From Desulfarculaceae bacterium (GTDB lineage: Bacteria > Desulfobacterota > Desulfarculia > Desulfarculales > Desulfarculaceae): a stretch of 64,000 nt of DNA. The DNA lies in contig JAHLKT010000003.1 in NCBI GenBank assembly GCA_020444545.1, positions 248,001-312,000 on the forward strand. Reading direction: 5' to 3'. Below are positions 7,915-16,926 of this stretch, one piece after another (the first letter of the stretch is position 1; each line of letters starts with the position of its first letter). The position numbers and the translations under genes are program-made. Below the pieces are notes generated by a model. It saw only the letters and a list, made by a program, of their open reading frames with translations, ran no database searches and had not been told where the DNA came from.

Positions 7915-10298
7915 TTGGCTGGCGTTTCCAGGTTGAGGCGGCGGCCCAGGTCCATCAGGCCTTCGCCGAGTTGCCCGGCCCCGGCCTTTTGGCCCAGGCC
8001 GAAGAAGATGTTCTGGGCCTCCCACAGGTTGGGCTCCAGGTTCAGGGCGTCCGACAGGTCCAAAATGCTCACCGCCCGGCCCAGGGTTTCGGCGTCGCCG
8101 GGGTCGTTTGCCAGAGCGCCCACCTCGCGGGTCAGGGCCTCTTCCACCGCGCGGCGCACCCGGGGCCCCTTGAGGTCCAGGTCCAGCTCGCGGGCCTGGC
8201 CCACCAGCTCGCCAAGGCGCTCGGGGCTCAGGGAGCGGCGGTCGCCGTAGAGCAAGCGGATCAGCTCGCCGGCCAACACCGCCTGGGCCAGGGCCTCGAA
8301 GAGCTTGGGCCGGGGCACGTTGATCTCGCGCAAAAAGGCCATGGTGTCGCGGTGAGTGTCGTAGAGGTTGCTGGCCAGGTCGAACTCGCTCTTGAGGGTG
8401 CGCTCCAGCATCTCCTGGGCCAGGGAGCGGCGGCCCTCCAAAAAGAGGTCGCCCAGGGCGAAGGTCTCGCCGCCCAGGCTCTTTTGCAGCAGGTCGGCCA
8501 GCCCCCGGCGGTCCAACATGCGCAGCAGGGGCTCCACCGGGGCCTCCAGGGAGGACGGATCCCAGGAGCCCTGGTCATGGGCCACCCGGGCGATGAACTC
8601 GTGGCCGCCGGGGTGCAGGGCCGCGTAGATCAGCCGGTGCGCCTGGCCCAAACGGCGGTGGGTGACGCTGACCCGGCCCCAGGACAGCTCCATGCCCAGG
8701 TTGGAGCGGTGGCGGTGGCCGCTGGGGGTCAGATCGTAGATGAACAATTCCTCGGGCGGAGGCTCGGAGCCCAACACCCCGCTGATGGCCGCGTGGGCCG
8801 CCACCCGGCGGGGCCCCACCCGGGCCGGGGCCACCCGGCGGCGCCAGATGTCGGCCCCGTTGCCCTCGCCGGGGTCGTTGCTCATAGCCGCAGCCAGGAT
8901 GTCGATCATATCCTCTTCCCAGCCGCCGCCGTTAAGCTCGCCGGCCAGTTGCAGGGCCCGCGCCGCGAAGCGCAGGTTCTGCACCGCCTCGATGCCCGCC
9001 AGGTCGTCGAAGAACCAGGCGCAGCTGGTGGCCGCGAACAGGCCCCAGCGTTGGCTCTCCAAAAGCTTGAGCGCCTTGATGCGCTCATCCTCGCTCAGCT
9101 CGTGGGACTGGTGGGCCCTGAAAAACTCGTCGCGCTTGTCCTGGCTCTCGTCCAGGATCAGCCCGATGTAGTCGTCGCGCGCGGCCCAGGGGTCGCTGAA
9201 GAACTCGGAGCCCACCATGTCCAGCAGGCCGGTGAGCCGGGCCAGGAGGCCGTCCACCGCCCGGCGCAGGGGGCCGCGCCAGGCCTGGTTGCCCACCCCC
9301 GGGTTGACCGCGCAGCCGCAGTCCGAGCGCCAGCGCTCCACCCCGTGCACGCAGGACCAGGAGGTGTTCTCCGCGATCTGGGCCTCCCAGGCGGGGGGGT
9401 GGGCGGCCAGATAGGCGGCCAGGTTGGTCAGCTCCACGGACGGGTCCTGGTCCAGCTGGTTCAGGGCAAAGGCCAAGGCCATCTCGCCGAAGCGGTGATG
9501 ATGGCCGTAAGACTCGCCGTCCGTGGCCATGGCCAGGATGCTGTCCTCGCCGCCCTCGGGGGGCAGGCTCTCTTTGATGCGCTCGGCAAAGCGGGCCCCG
9601 TCGTCCAACAGGCCCTCGAAGGCCACCCCCCGGCTCAGGGGGCCCTGATAGAAAAACACCGCGATGTCGCCCGCCCGGGTGCTCACCCGGTAAGGCCGCC
9701 GGAAGTCCACCCCCTCCGAGCCCACGGTTTGCCAGTCCTCGCCCTCGGGGCGCACGGCTTTGGCCTGGTGGGGGGCCAGGATGGTGAACTTGATGCCCTC
9801 CCCGGCCATGAGCTCCAGGCTCTCCAAATCCACCGCGGTCTCGGCCAGCCACATGCCTTCGGGTGCGCGGCCGAAATGGTGCTGAAAATCCTCGATGCCC
9901 CAGCGGATCTGGGTGAGCTTGTCGTGGCGGGAGGCCAGGGGCATGATCAGATGGTTGTAGACCTGGGCCAGGGCGTTGCCGTGGCCCCAGCGCTCTTGGC
10001 TGATGCGGTCGGCTTCCTTGAGGGCCTGAACCACCTCCGGGGCCTCGGAGTCCATCCACCAGAGCAGGGTGGGCCCGAAGTTGAAGGAGATGAGCTGGTA
10101 GTTGTTGACGATGTTCTCGATGGTGCCCTTGGGGCAGAGCATGCGCGCGGCCGCGTTGGGCGCGTAGCACTCAGCGGTGACCCGCTGGTTCCAATCGTGG
10201 AAAGGCGCGGCGCTGTCTTGCACCTCCACCGCTTCCAGCCAGGGGTTCTCCCGGGGTGGTTGGTAGAAGTGCCCGTGAATGCAGAAGAATCGGCTCAT
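7911..10298 (-). CDS. GH57 family protein with DUF3536-type C-terminal region
   Basis: A 795-residue cytoplasmic GH57 protein of the type annotated with a DUF3536 domain. The N-terminal catalytic part has HGHFYQPPREN at 8-18, the nucleophile motif MWLAETAVD with Glu153, and a probable acid/base motif ATDGESYGHHH near 295. The long helical C-terminal half is typical of the family and of unknown role. The ATG at 10298 has GGGGAG directly upstream; longer in-frame starts are low-complexity Pro/Gly/Arg readings. Substrate specificity is unproven; coupling with the next GH57 gene implies joint alpha-glucan processing. Confidence 0.87.
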   Translation of the reverse strand: MSRFFCIHGHFYQPPRENPWLEAVEVQDSAAPFHDWNQRVTAECYAPNAAARMLCPKGTIENIVNNYQLISFNFGPTLLWWMDSEAPEVVQALKEADRISQERWGHGNALAQVYNHLIMPLASRHDKLTQIRWGIEDFQHHFGRAPEGMWLAETAVDLESLELMAGEGIKFTILAPHQAKAVRPEGEDWQTVGSEGVDFRRPYRVSTRAGDIAVFFYQGPLSRGVAFEGLLDDGARFAERIKESLPPEGGEDSILAMATDGESYGHHHRFGEMALAFALNQLDQDPSVELTNLAAYLAAHPPAWEAQIAENTSWSCVHGVERWRSDCGCAVNPGVGNQAWRGPLRRAVDGLLARLTGLLDMVGSEFFSDPWAARDDYIGLILDESQDKRDEFFRAHQSHELSEDERIKALKLLESQRWGLFAATSCAWFFDDLAGIEAVQNLRFAARALQLAGELNGGGWEEDMIDILAAAMSNDPGEGNGADIWRRRVAPARVGPRRVAAHAAISGVLGSEPPPEELFIYDLTPSGHRHRSNLGMELSWGRVSVTHRRLGQAHRLIYAALHPGGHEFIARVAHDQGSWDPSSLEAPVEPLLRMLDRRGLADLLQKSLGGETFALGDLFLEGRRSLAQEMLERTLKSEFDLASNLYDTHRDTMAFLREINVPRPKLFEALAQAVLAGELIRLLYGDRRSLSPERLGELVGQARELDLDLKGPRVRRAVEEALTREVGALANDPGDAETLGRAVSILDLSDALNLEPNLWEAQNIFFGLGQKAGAGQLGEGLMDLGRRLNLETPAK

Positions 10299-10345
10299 AG
10301 CTCCCCTTGGGTCTTGCCGGGGACCAGGCAGCGGCCCCTGCCCTG

Positions 10346-10351
10346 TATAAT
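10346..10351 (+). promoter_or_regulatory. Consensus -10 element in the GH57 / small-protein divergent gap
   Basis: A perfect TATAAT lies 49 bp before the small-protein ATG in the 101-bp divergent gap. No good -35 lies 16-18 bp upstream, so an activator or another sigma factor may be involved. Read on the other strand it is TATTAT and could serve the GH57 unit. Confidence 0.35.
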
Positions 10352-10399
10352 AGCGTAAAGCGCCCTTGGAACCAGAGAAAAGCCTTGGGGGGAGCAGCC

Positions 10400-10645
10400 A
10401 TGCCTCGCGAAAATCCCGACAGCATCGCCGAGCTGGCCCGCCGGGTGGAGGCCGCCCGCGCCGCCGCCCAGGGGGGCCAGCCGCCCTCCCCGGCCGAGCT
10501 GGCCGCCCTGTTGGCCGCCTGCCGGGAACGGGCATCGGACCACGAGGCCCTGGCCCTGGGCGCGGGCCTGGTGGAACTGATCCTGGACCTGGCCCGCGAG
10601 GCGGGTCCGCAATATTTGGCCTGCCTGGACCGGGAGGCGTCATGA
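10400..10645 (+). CDS. Hypothetical 81-residue protein, coupled to SagB-type dehydrogenase
   Basis: I do not recognise this gene. It encodes about 81 residues, alanine- and glutamate-rich and apparently all-helical (IAELARRVEAARAAA, AELAALLAACRERASDHEAL, GAGLVELILDLAREA), with no signal peptide or membrane segment and two cysteines, one near the C-terminus. The ATG has GGGGGGAG six bases upstream. Its stop overlaps the start of the SagB-type gene (ATGA), so the two are probably made together. It could be a small partner or chaperone, but nothing in the sequence proves this. Confidence 0.7.
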   Translation: MPRENPDSIAELARRVEAARAAAQGGQPPSPAELAALLAACRERASDHEALALGAGLVELILDLAREAGPQYLACLDREAS

Positions 10646-12063
10646 GCCTGGAGTATCACCAGCACACCGCCTATAGCCGCGAGAGCATGAGCGGCGGGTA
10701 TATGGACTGGGCCAACCAGCCCTGGCCCTTCAAGCGCTATCCGGGCACCCCACCCCGCGAGCTGCCCCAACCCGAGTTGCCCAAGGCCGCCTTCTGGCCC
10801 CTGGCCTTGCAATGGCCCCTGCCCCAGCGAGGCGAGGCCAAGCTGAACCCGGCCCGCGTCTCGGGCCTGCTGGCCTTGGCCGCCGGGCTAACCGCCCAGA
10901 GCCAGGGCGGGGTGTATCTGCGCGCCCCGGCCAGCGCGGGGGCCCTGTACCCGGCGGAGCTGTATTTCTGCGCCCAGGGCCTGGAGGGCCTGCCCGACGG
11001 CCTATGGCACTACGCCCCGGACCAGGGCGGCCCCCGCCTGCTGCGCGCGGGAGACCTCAGCGCCGGAGCGGCCGCCGCCCTGGGCGGACCGGCGCGGGAG
11101 CTGAGCTTTCTGATCAGCGGGGTGTTCTGGAAGAGCGCCTGGAAGTACAAGACCCGGGCCTGGCGCTACTGCCTCTTGGACGGCGGACATCTGTTGGCCA
11201 ACCTGGAGCTGGTGCTGGCCGCCTATGGTCTGGGGCAGCGTTTGTGCCTGGACTTTGCCGAGGCCCCGGCCCAGACGCTCCTGGGCCTGGACCCGCAGCG
11301 CGAGGCCCTGGTGGCCGGGGTGGCCGCCGGGGGCGAGGTGGCGGCCGGTCCGCCCCTGGAAGGGGGCTGGGTGCATCCACCCGAGGAGCCGCATTCGCCT
11401 CGCGAGGGGCGCGACGCGGTGATCGCCGAGGCTGCCACCTTGGGCGGCCTGGCCGAGGCGCGGGAGGCCCCGAACTGGCCGGAGGACGAGGCCCCCGAGG
11501 AGGCGCCCCGCCTGAAGCCCGCGCCGCCCGAGCCCGGCCCGGAGCTGGCGCGGACCATCATCAGCCGCCGCTCGCGGCGCAACTTTTTGGCCGAGCCATT
11601 GGGGCCGGGGCAGCTCACCCTGCTGCTGAACGCGGCCCTGCCCGCCGAGAGCCCCCTGGGGGCCACGGTGCTCCTGGGGCCGGGGGGCGAGCACCCCGTG
11701 GGGGCCTACGTCTGGCACGCCGGGGCCAAGGCCCTGGAGCGCCTGGGCCGGGTGGATCAGCGCCGGGCCGCGGCCGCGGCCAGCCTGGGGCAGATGTGGG
11801 TGGGCCAGGCCGCGCTTAATCTGGTGCTGTGGGCCGACCCCGCCCGTTTGCAAAAGACCGCCGGGGAGCGGGGCTACCGCCACGCCATGCTGGCCGCGGG
11901 GCGGGCCGGGCAGCGGCTCTATCTGGCCGCGCAGGCCCTGGGCCTGGGCTGCTGCGGGGTGGGTGCCTTTTACGACGCCGAGATGGCCGGAGCCGCCCTG
12001 TTGCCCCCCGGCGCCGAGCCCCTGTACCTGTTGGCCGCCGGGCCGGTGAAGGGCGGGGCTTAG
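10642..12063 (+). CDS. SagB-type (ThcOx-like) dehydrogenase with two nitroreductase domains
   Basis: A 473-residue FMN-dependent nitroreductase-fold protein of the SagB/ThcOx class, with two tandem domains. Domain 1 (about 1-240) starts with YHQHTAYSRESM and has the class motifs SAGALYPAELYF, GLWHYAP, a WRYCLLDGGHLLANL helix and LLGLDPQRE. An acidic/proline linker (about 255-300) leads to domain 2 (about 300-473), with IISRRSRRNF, AALNLVLWAD, RAGQRLYLAAQALGLGCCGVGAF and a final LYLLAAGPV. SagB relatives oxidise azolines in modified peptides, but no YcaO, SagC or precursor gene is visible, so the substrate is unknown. No signal peptide. Confidence 0.85.
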   Translation: MSLEYHQHTAYSRESMSGGYMDWANQPWPFKRYPGTPPRELPQPELPKAAFWPLALQWPLPQRGEAKLNPARVSGLLALAAGLTAQSQGGVYLRAPASAGALYPAELYFCAQGLEGLPDGLWHYAPDQGGPRLLRAGDLSAGAAAALGGPARELSFLISGVFWKSAWKYKTRAWRYCLLDGGHLLANLELVLAAYGLGQRLCLDFAEAPAQTLLGLDPQREALVAGVAAGGEVAAGPPLEGGWVHPPEEPHSPREGRDAVIAEAATLGGLAEAREAPNWPEDEAPEEAPRLKPAPPEPGPELARTIISRRSRRNFLAEPLGPGQLTLLLNAALPAESPLGATVLLGPGGEHPVGAYVWHAGAKALERLGRVDQRRAAAAASLGQMWVGQAALNLVLWADPARLQKTAGERGYRHAMLAAGRAGQRLYLAAQALGLGCCGVGAFYDAEMAGAALLPPGAEPLYLLAAGPVKGGA

Positions 12064-12104
12064 CCGACGCGGCAAAACGCCTCTTGTTCATAAGAATACA
12101 ACCC

Positions 12105-12138
12105 TTTACATAACCTGCGCGGGCTGGTAGGTTTATGT
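12105..12138 (+). promoter_or_regulatory. Candidate promoter overlapping an inverted repeat
   Basis: TTTACA (12105-12110) and a weak TAGGTT (12128-12133) are 17 bp apart. Overlapping them is an inverted repeat, ACATAACCT (12108-12116) and AGGTTTATGT (12129-12138), arms complementary apart from one extra base. It could be an operator for the ABC operon starting at 12208. Confidence 0.35.
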
Positions 12139-12207
12139 GCTCAGCCGGGGGTGACTCCTGCATTCCCGGCCCGAAAATCCCCTTCTCAACGACCCCAGGG
12201 AGCTCAG

Positions 12208-13170
12208 ATGATCGAAGTTCGTGATCTGACCAAGCGCTTCGGGGCCACGGTGGCGGTGGACCGCCTGAATTTCAGCCTGGACCAGGGCGAGATCCTGGGA
12301 TTCCTGGGCCCCAACGGGGCGGGCAAAACCACCACCATGCGCATTCTCACCGGCTTCTACCCCCCCACCGCCGGTCAGGCCTTTATCAACGGCCATGACG
12401 TGGTGGAGGAGCCCATGCCCGCCCGCCGGGCGGTGGGCTATCTGCCCGAGAGCGTGCCGCTCTACGTGGACATGCGGGTGGAGGAATACCTGCGCTTCGT
12501 GGGCGAGGCCAAGGGCCTGGCCCCGGCCGAGGCCAAGCGCGAGGCCGGGCGCTGCATGAGCGCGGTGGGAGTGCAAAAGCGGGCCCGCCAGCTCATCAAG
12601 CAGCTTTCCAAGGGCTACCGTCAGCGGGTGGGCCTGGCCCAGGCGCTCATGGGCGATCCGCCGGTGCTGATCCTGGACGAGCCCACCATCGGCCTGGACC
12701 CCGGGCAGATCGTGGAGATCCGCAGCCTCATCCGGGGCTTCGCGGGCTCCAAGACCGTGGTGCTATCCAGCCACATCCTGCCCGAGGTGGCCGCCACCTG
12801 CTCCAAGGTGGTGATCATCAACCAGGGCCGCCTGGTGGCCGAGGGCCCGCCCGAGCTTCTGCGCTCCGGGCGCGGCGACGGCTCCAGCCTCAAGGTTCGG
12901 ATCGGCGGCCCCGCCGAGGAGCTCGCCGGGCTTCTGGAGCGGGTGCCGGGGGTGGAGTCGGTGGCCTGCTCCCTGGAGAGCGCGCCGGGCGGCGGTTGCT
13001 GGTTCATGGTGGAAACCGGGGCCGACGACGAGGTGGCCTCCCGGGTGGCCCGGGCGGTGGTGGAGGCGGGGCACGCCCTGCACGAGCTGAGCCCGGTCAC
13101 CGCCAGCCTGGAAGAGGTGTTCATGCAGCTGACCACCAGCGAGGCTAGCGGAGGGGAGGAAGCGGCATGA
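12208..13170 (+). CDS. ABC transporter ATPase, GldA-like
   Basis: A 320-residue ABC ATPase of the GldA/CcmA type. It has Walker A GPNGAGKTT (34-42), a Q-loop region VGYLPE, signature LSKGYRQR, Walker B VLILDEPTIGLDPGQ and the switch histidine in LSSHILPE. A C-terminal regulatory segment of about 100 residues (after 215) is usual for the Gld/NosF family. It overlaps the permease gene by 4 bp. With the next three genes it forms a GldA-GldF-GldG-DUF4340 set, which in non-gliding bacteria is widespread and of unclear substrate. ATG chosen at the first family-conserved residue (MIEVRDLTKRFG). Confidence 0.9.
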   Translation: MIEVRDLTKRFGATVAVDRLNFSLDQGEILGFLGPNGAGKTTTMRILTGFYPPTAGQAFINGHDVVEEPMPARRAVGYLPESVPLYVDMRVEEYLRFVGEAKGLAPAEAKREAGRCMSAVGVQKRARQLIKQLSKGYRQRVGLAQALMGDPPVLILDEPTIGLDPGQIVEIRSLIRGFAGSKTVVLSSHILPEVAATCSKVVIINQGRLVAEGPPELLRSGRGDGSSLKVRIGGPAEELAGLLERVPGVESVACSLESAPGGGCWFMVETGADDEVASRVARAVVEAGHALHELSPVTASLEEVFMQLTTSEASGGEEAA

Positions 13171-13934
13171 GGGCATTTCTGGCCATCTACAAACGCGAGT
13201 TGAAAGCCTACTTCCACTCGCCCGTGGCCTACGTGGTGCTGGTCTGCTTCCTGGCCATCAGCGGCTACTTCTTCTACGCCGGGGTGAGCTTCTACTCCCT
13301 GGCCAGCTTGCAGGTGATGCAGAACCCCATGATGATGGAGCTGAACCTGCAAACCCACCTCATCGCCCAGATGGTATCCAGCGGGGCGGTGATCCTTCTG
13401 TTCGGCACCCCGCTGTTGACCATGCGCCTGTTGGCCGAGGAAAAGAAGAGCGGCACCATCGAGCTGCTGCTCTCTTATCCCCTGAGCGACGCCAGCGTGG
13501 TGCTGGGCAAGTTCTTCGCGGCCTGGAGCGTGACCGCCATCCTGGTGATCGCCACCTGGGTGCAGCTGGCCCTCTTGGCCCCCATGGCCGATCTGCCCTG
13601 GCGGCCCATCATGGTCTCCTACGGCGGGCTGCTCCTATTGTCCGGAGCCATGGTGGCCTTCAGCCTGTGGACCAGCTCCCTCACCGAGAGCCAGCTGGTG
13701 GCCGCCTTCCTGGGTTTCCTGGCCTTGCTCTTGTTGTGGGCGGTGGGCTGGGCCGCGCCCCTGGTGCAGCCCTCCCTGGGCGAGCTCCTCAAGGGCCTGA
13801 GCCTGGGCAGCCACTTCGAAAACTTCCCCAAGGGCCTGGTGGACACCACCGACCTGGCCTACTTCGTACTGTTCATAGGGCTGTTCCTGTTCCTTAGCAT
13901 TCGCACCCTGGAGGCTAAGCGGTGGAAGGCATGA
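13167..13934 (+). CDS. ABC transporter permease, GldF-like
   Basis: A 255-residue inner-membrane permease of the ABC-2 type with about six transmembrane helices (near 20-42, 70-92, 112-135, 145-167, 175-195, 228-248). The cytoplasmic EEKKSGTIELLLSYPLS stretch after the second helix is the hallmark of ABC-2/GldF permeases and is where the ATPase couples. It overlaps its ATPase upstream and the GldG-like gene downstream, each by ATGA. Confidence 0.88.
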   Translation: MRAFLAIYKRELKAYFHSPVAYVVLVCFLAISGYFFYAGVSFYSLASLQVMQNPMMMELNLQTHLIAQMVSSGAVILLFGTPLLTMRLLAEEKKSGTIELLLSYPLSDASVVLGKFFAAWSVTAILVIATWVQLALLAPMADLPWRPIMVSYGGLLLLSGAMVAFSLWTSSLTESQLVAAFLGFLALLLLWAVGWAAPLVQPSLGELLKGLSLGSHFENFPKGLVDTTDLAYFVLFIGLFLFLSIRTLEAKRWKA

Positions 13935-15532
13935 GACACAACCCGACAGCCAAGTGGCTGGCCCTCGTTGGCCTGATCGTCATGGCCTGCGGCGGCCTGT
14001 TCTATGCCCTGAGCATCCGGCACGACCTCTACGGCGCCATCGCCGCCGGGGTGGGCCTGCTATTGGTGCTCGTCGCCGCCCTGATGGCCCGCGAGGCGGT
14101 TGGGGCCTTCTTCGCGCGGCGCTCGGCCCGTTTGGGCCTGGGCAGCGGTGTGGCCATCCTGGCGGTCTTGGCCCTGGTGCTCTTCCTGGGCGCCCTGGCC
14201 ACCCGCCATCACCTGCGCTGGGACTTCAGCCAGGGCTCCTCCTACACCCTCTCGGCTCAGACCGTTCAGGTGTTGAAGGGCCTCAAGAAGCCGGTGAAGG
14301 CCTACGCCTTTTTCAAGGACGCCCAGGCCGGACGGGCCCAGGCCGCCGAGGAGCTGGAGAAGTACGCCTACGTCAGCCGCCAGTTCACTTATCAGATGGT
14401 GAACCCGGACCACCAGCCCACCCTGGCCAAGAGCCTGGGGGTGCGCAACTACGGCACCGTGGTTTTGGTGAGCGGGGGCAAGGACGAGCGGGTGCAGCTG
14501 CCCGAGGAGCAGGAGCTGACCAACGCCCTGATCCGCCTGGGCCGCACCGAGAAAAAGAAGGTCTACTTCCTCACCGGCCACGGCGAGCCTTCCCTGGACG
14601 GGGTGGGCAAGGAAGACCTGAGCAGCTTCCGGAAGGCCCTGGAGGCCAGCAACTACGAGGTCAAGAGCCTGATGCTGGTGACCTCCAGCCAGGTGCCCCC
14701 GGACGCGGCGGTGGTTATCGTGGCCGGGCCGGAGCAGACGCTCAGGCCCCAGGAGACCCTGCGCCTGGCCGCCTACCAGGCCAAGGGCGGCGCGGTGCTC
14801 TTGCTCCTGGACCCGGACAGCGACGCGGGCCTGGCCTCCTGGCTGGACAAGCGCGGCGTGGTCATCGGCCAGGACATTATCATCGACCAGGCGGCCCGCC
14901 TGGCCGGCCTGAGCCCCCTGGTGCCGGTGATCAGCGAGTACGGCTTCCACGAGATAACCAAGGTGCTCTCCGGCACCATCTGCTTCTTCCCCCAGGCCCG
15001 CTCGGTGCGGATGAGCCCCAAGCCCCCGGCCGGGGTCAAGGGCGAGGAGCTGGTCAAGTCCAGCCCCGCCTCCTGGGCCACCAACTACAAGGAATTCCTG
15101 GCCTGGTACCAGGCCCAGGTGGACAAGATCAAGCAGAACCAGGAGCAGCAGAAGTCCATCGAGCTTAAGCCCGGGCCCAAGGACACCAAGGGGCCCATCA
15201 GCCTGGGCGTGGCCGTGAGCATCGAGGGCAAGGCCCCGGACCAGGGCAAGGCACCCTCCCCGGCCCGCCTGGTGGTCTTCGGCGACGCGGACTTCGTGAA
15301 CAACGAGTTCCTGGACCTGGGCGGCAACCACGACCTGGTGATGAACAGCGTCTCCTGGCTGGCCAAGGACGATGACCTGGTATCCATCCGGGCCAAGAAG
15401 AAAACCAGCCAGCCGCTGTTGCTCCAGCCCGCCCAGGAGCGTCTGCTCTTCTGGATACCCCTGGTGGTGTGGCCCCTGGTGGTGGCGGTGATCGGCGCGG
15501 TGATGATCCTGCGGAGGCGGCGCGGCCGATGA
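13931..15532 (+). CDS. GldG-like ABC-associated membrane-anchored protein
   Basis: A 533-residue protein with N-terminal transmembrane helices (about 9-30, 33-53, 76-96), a large extracytoplasmic domain and one C-terminal helix (about 505-525) followed by a basic tail RRRRGR. The extracytoplasmic part fits the GldG / IFT52-like domain: WDFSQGSSYTLSAQT, VKAYAFF, KKVYFLTGHGEPSLDG, VVIVAGPEQTL, a GGAVLLLLDPD strand and VFGDADFVNNEFL near the end. It is thought to be the non-ATPase partner of the GldA/GldF transporter. Start ATG overlaps the permease stop; an in-frame GTG nine bases earlier is less likely. Confidence 0.85.
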   Translation: MRHNPTAKWLALVGLIVMACGGLFYALSIRHDLYGAIAAGVGLLLVLVAALMAREAVGAFFARRSARLGLGSGVAILAVLALVLFLGALATRHHLRWDFSQGSSYTLSAQTVQVLKGLKKPVKAYAFFKDAQAGRAQAAEELEKYAYVSRQFTYQMVNPDHQPTLAKSLGVRNYGTVVLVSGGKDERVQLPEEQELTNALIRLGRTEKKKVYFLTGHGEPSLDGVGKEDLSSFRKALEASNYEVKSLMLVTSSQVPPDAAVVIVAGPEQTLRPQETLRLAAYQAKGGAVLLLLDPDSDAGLASWLDKRGVVIGQDIIIDQAARLAGLSPLVPVISEYGFHEITKVLSGTICFFPQARSVRMSPKPPAGVKGEELVKSSPASWATNYKEFLAWYQAQVDKIKQNQEQQKSIELKPGPKDTKGPISLGVAVSIEGKAPDQGKAPSPARLVVFGDADFVNNEFLDLGGNHDLVMNSVSWLAKDDDLVSIRAKKKTSQPLLLQPAQERLLFWIPLVVWPLVVAVIGAVMILRRRRGR

Positions 15533-16914
15533 CCCCCAAGAAGATCATCATATGGGTGCTGTTCCTGGCCGTGGCCGCGGCGCTCTATTTCCTGTCCGAC
15601 GCGGTGGACCGCCGTTCCCAGGAGCAAGAGCGCGAGACTAACCGAATAGTCACCCTTTCCGATCCCCTCAACGTGGCCAGCCTGGACATCGAGGGCCAAC
15701 AGATGCCCAAGGCCATCCGCATCGAGCGGCGCGACAAGGAGCACCGCTGGGACATGGTGGCCCCGGTGAAGTCCCAGGCCGACGGGATGCAGGTGGGCCG
15801 CCTGCTCTCCACCGTGCTGGAGGGCCAGGTGAAGGGGCGCATCGAGAACCCGGGCAACCTGAAGGACTTCGGCCTGGACCCGGCCGCGCTCAAGCTGACC
15901 CTGACCGACCGCAAGGGCGGCCAGGCGGTGTTGCTCCTGGGCAGCCTCAGCCCCACCAAGGAATTCGCCTATGCCGCCGCGCCCGGGGGCAAAGAGGTGT
16001 GGATGGTGGAGCCCACCCTGCGCGGGGCGGTCAACCGCAGCGTCTTTGAGCTGCGGGACAAGGCGGTCATGGACTTCGTGGTGAGCAACGTCACGCGCCT
16101 GGAGCTGAACACCGGCAAGGAAGAGATCAAGGTAAAGCGCCTGCAAGGCGGCGCGGCCCCCCGCTGGCAGTTCGCGGACGGCGGCGAGGCCGACCCCTCG
16201 GCGGTGGAAGACCTGTTGTTCATGGTGCACGGCCTCATGGCCCTGGACTTTTTGGATCAGGGCATCCATCTGAAGAAGATGGGCTTCGAGCCGCCCCAGG
16301 CCGGGGTGGTGCTGGACATGGAGGACGGGAGCAAGAAGGGCCTATTGGTGGGCGGCAAGGTGACCGGCCGCGAGGAGCGCTACGTTCGCCGCCTGTCCGG
16401 CGGGCCGGTGATGGTGCTCAAGCAGGCTGCCCTGGACCGCCTCTACAAGGCCAACCGCTTCTCCCTGAGCCAGCGGCGGCTGATGCGCTTCGAGCGCGAC
16501 GCGGCGGTGGCCCTGAGCGTCACGCGCGGCAAGGATGAGCTCAAGTACGCCAAACAAGGCGGGGTTTGGGTGCGCACCCAACCGCCGGGCGACGAAAAAA
16601 GCGGCGAAGCTGCCAGCCTTCTGGTATGGGATTTGGGTAATCTTAAATGGCAGAAGGTCCTGGGCACCGGAGGGCTTTTGGGGCTGGACAATCCCAGCGC
16701 GGTGATTAAATTGACCCTAGAGGCTCCGGCCAAGGACGGCGAGGCGCCCACGGTGCAAGTGAAGACCCTTTCCCTGGGACGGGTGGACAAGGCCAGCGGC
16801 CTGTTGGCCGCCCAAATCGGGGGGGATGAGCGCGTGTTCGGCCTGGCCGCCGACTTCGCGGACAACCTGCCCGCCGCCCAGGCGGAAAAAACGGCCCCCA
16901 AGGGCCAGAAATAA
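15529..16914 (+). CDS. DUF4340 domain protein of the Gld-like ABC operon
   Basis: A 461-residue protein with a single N-terminal signal anchor (KKIIIWVLFLAVAAALYFL) and a long exported beta-rich region. It has two copies of the repeat pattern of DUF4340: a lead Ile/Leu-rich strand, a W..D or WQF segment, a 'LKDFGLDP' or 'KKMGFEPPQ' turn, and a following LLVGG / LLLGSLSPTK strand. DUF4340 genes routinely follow gldG homologues and are probably part of the same envelope complex. It overlaps gldG by ATGA, and rpoZ begins 12 bp after it. Confidence 0.85.
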   Translation: MTPKKIIIWVLFLAVAAALYFLSDAVDRRSQEQERETNRIVTLSDPLNVASLDIEGQQMPKAIRIERRDKEHRWDMVAPVKSQADGMQVGRLLSTVLEGQVKGRIENPGNLKDFGLDPAALKLTLTDRKGGQAVLLLGSLSPTKEFAYAAAPGGKEVWMVEPTLRGAVNRSVFELRDKAVMDFVVSNVTRLELNTGKEEIKVKRLQGGAAPRWQFADGGEADPSAVEDLLFMVHGLMALDFLDQGIHLKKMGFEPPQAGVVLDMEDGSKKGLLVGGKVTGREERYVRRLSGGPVMVLKQAALDRLYKANRFSLSQRRLMRFERDAAVALSVTRGKDELKYAKQGGVWVRTQPPGDEKSGEAASLLVWDLGNLKWQKVLGTGGLLGLDNPSAVIKLTLEAPAKDGEAPTVQVKTLSLGRVDKASGLLAAQIGGDERVFGLAADFADNLPAAQAEKTAPKGQK

Positions 16915-16926
16915 AGGATTGATCAG

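Noticed and set aside
10366-10641. N-terminal extension of the SagB-type protein starting at 10366
   Set aside because: The extension is Arg/Gly/Pro-rich shadow coding over the small-protein gene; family similarity begins at YHQHT just after the ATG at 10642.
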